Source: Thermoanaerobaculales bacterium
GTDB taxonomy: Bacteria > Acidobacteriota > Thermoanaerobaculia > Thermoanaerobaculales > Sulfomarinibacteraceae
Assembly (NCBI GenBank): GCA_025456385.1
Contig: JALOKS010000168.1
Coordinates: 1 to 6,074 of the forward strand
DNA: 6,074 nucleotides
Reading direction: 5' to 3'
Shown: piece by piece, positions 5,928 through 6,074 of the stretch
Numbering within the stretch: the first letter of the stretch is position 1
How the letters are laid out: every line of letters begins with the position of its first letter
The notes under the pieces: model-generated
Seen by the model: the letters and a program-made list of their open reading frames with translations, nothing else
The model's database searches: none
Told to the model about the DNA's origin: nothing
Translations under genes and position numbers: made by a program

Positions 5928-6074
5928 GAGTTGCCTCCCATGCTGTGCGAGAAGGTGTACTTGAATGAGAACTGGACCTTGAAGTCGTCGACGGACCACC
6001 CGTCGTTGAAGTTCTCGCGGTAGCCGTACTGCAGCTCGCCGCCGATCATCACGTTCGGCACCGGGTAGTGGAGC
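5924..6074 (-). CDS. Outer-membrane beta-barrel porin, C-terminal 49 residues (cut by window edge)
   Basis: The last 49 codons of a gene entering from the high-coordinate side and ending at TGA (5924-5926). The peptide contains alternating amphipathic strands: VMIGGELQYGYRENF, then a turn NDGWSVDD, then the terminal strand FKVQFSFKYTFS followed by a short HSMGGNS tail. The GGELQYGYREN - turn - VQFSFKYTF pattern is typical of the final two strands of a trimeric porin, and resembles DcaP-like porins (dicarboxylate-associated in Acinetobacter). That assignment rests on the end alone. The stop shares the ATGA with the glutaminase start, so the two are very likely cotranscribed. A porin here would let amino acids or dicarboxylates reach the periplasmic enzymes encoded downstream. 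The seven residues after the barrel end are slightly unusual, since many porins end at the aromatic residue. Confidence 0.75.
   Translation of the reverse strand, partial: LHYPVPNVMIGGELQYGYRENFNDGWSVDDFKVQFSFKYTFSHSMGGNS
5934..5939 (-). promoter_or_regulatory. Ribosome binding site inside the porin end, for glutaminase
   Basis: GGGAGG on the minus strand lies six bases before the ATG at 5927, within the last codons of the porin gene. It decides the glutaminase start in favour of 5927 over the upstream in-frame ATG at 5999. Together with the ATGA overlap it suggests translational coupling. Confidence 0.75.

Overview
The window carries six genes, all on the minus strand and closely spaced. 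Read in the direction of transcription (from high to low coordinates) they are: the C-terminal end of an outer-membrane porin, an exported glutaminase (glsA family), a DcuB-like C4-dicarboxylate antiporter, an aspartate ammonia-lyase with an N-terminal signal peptide (aspA), a type II asparaginase with a signal peptide (ansB), and the N-terminal part of an aspartate:alanine antiporter (aspT). The porin enters from the high-coordinate edge and aspT runs off the low-coordinate edge. The DNA is GC-rich by eye, and long open frames on both strands are shadows of these genes.

Layout: 5924-6074 porin end; 4878-5927 glutaminase, overlapping the porin by 4 bases (ATGA); 4660-4877 non-coding gap of 218 bases with a strong hairpin at 4803-4834; 3322-4659 dcuB-like; 35-base gap; 1790-3286 aspA; 20-base gap; 705-1769 ansB; 34-base gap; 1-670 aspT, partial. 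Every gene start has a purine-rich Shine-Dalgarno sequence. The four genes from dcuB to aspT look like one operon. The porin and glutaminase form a translationally coupled pair upstream, which may be read through into the rest.

The genes make a coherent pathway. The porin would admit amino acids or dicarboxylates across the outer membrane. Glutaminase turns Gln into Glu + NH3, asparaginase turns Asn into Asp + NH3, and aspartase turns Asp into fumarate + NH3. All three enzymes carry signal peptides, so this chemistry is predicted to occur in the periplasm. The inner membrane then holds a fumarate/succinate-type antiporter (Dcu) and an aspartate/alanine antiporter (AspT) to take up the products. 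The most unusual element is the signal peptide on aspartase, an enzyme normally regarded as cytosolic. A periplasmic Asn -> Asp -> fumarate route feeding a Dcu exchanger would amount to amino-acid-driven fumarate respiration or ammonia release outside the cytoplasm.

Organism: the porin and the Sec-type signal peptides point to a Gram-negative (diderm), GC-rich bacterium. Dcu antiporters suggest an anaerobic or facultative lifestyle. An acidobacterial or deltaproteobacterial-type lineage is a guess that the sequence does not settle. Family comparisons were made from remembered E. coli and related sequences; no search was run.
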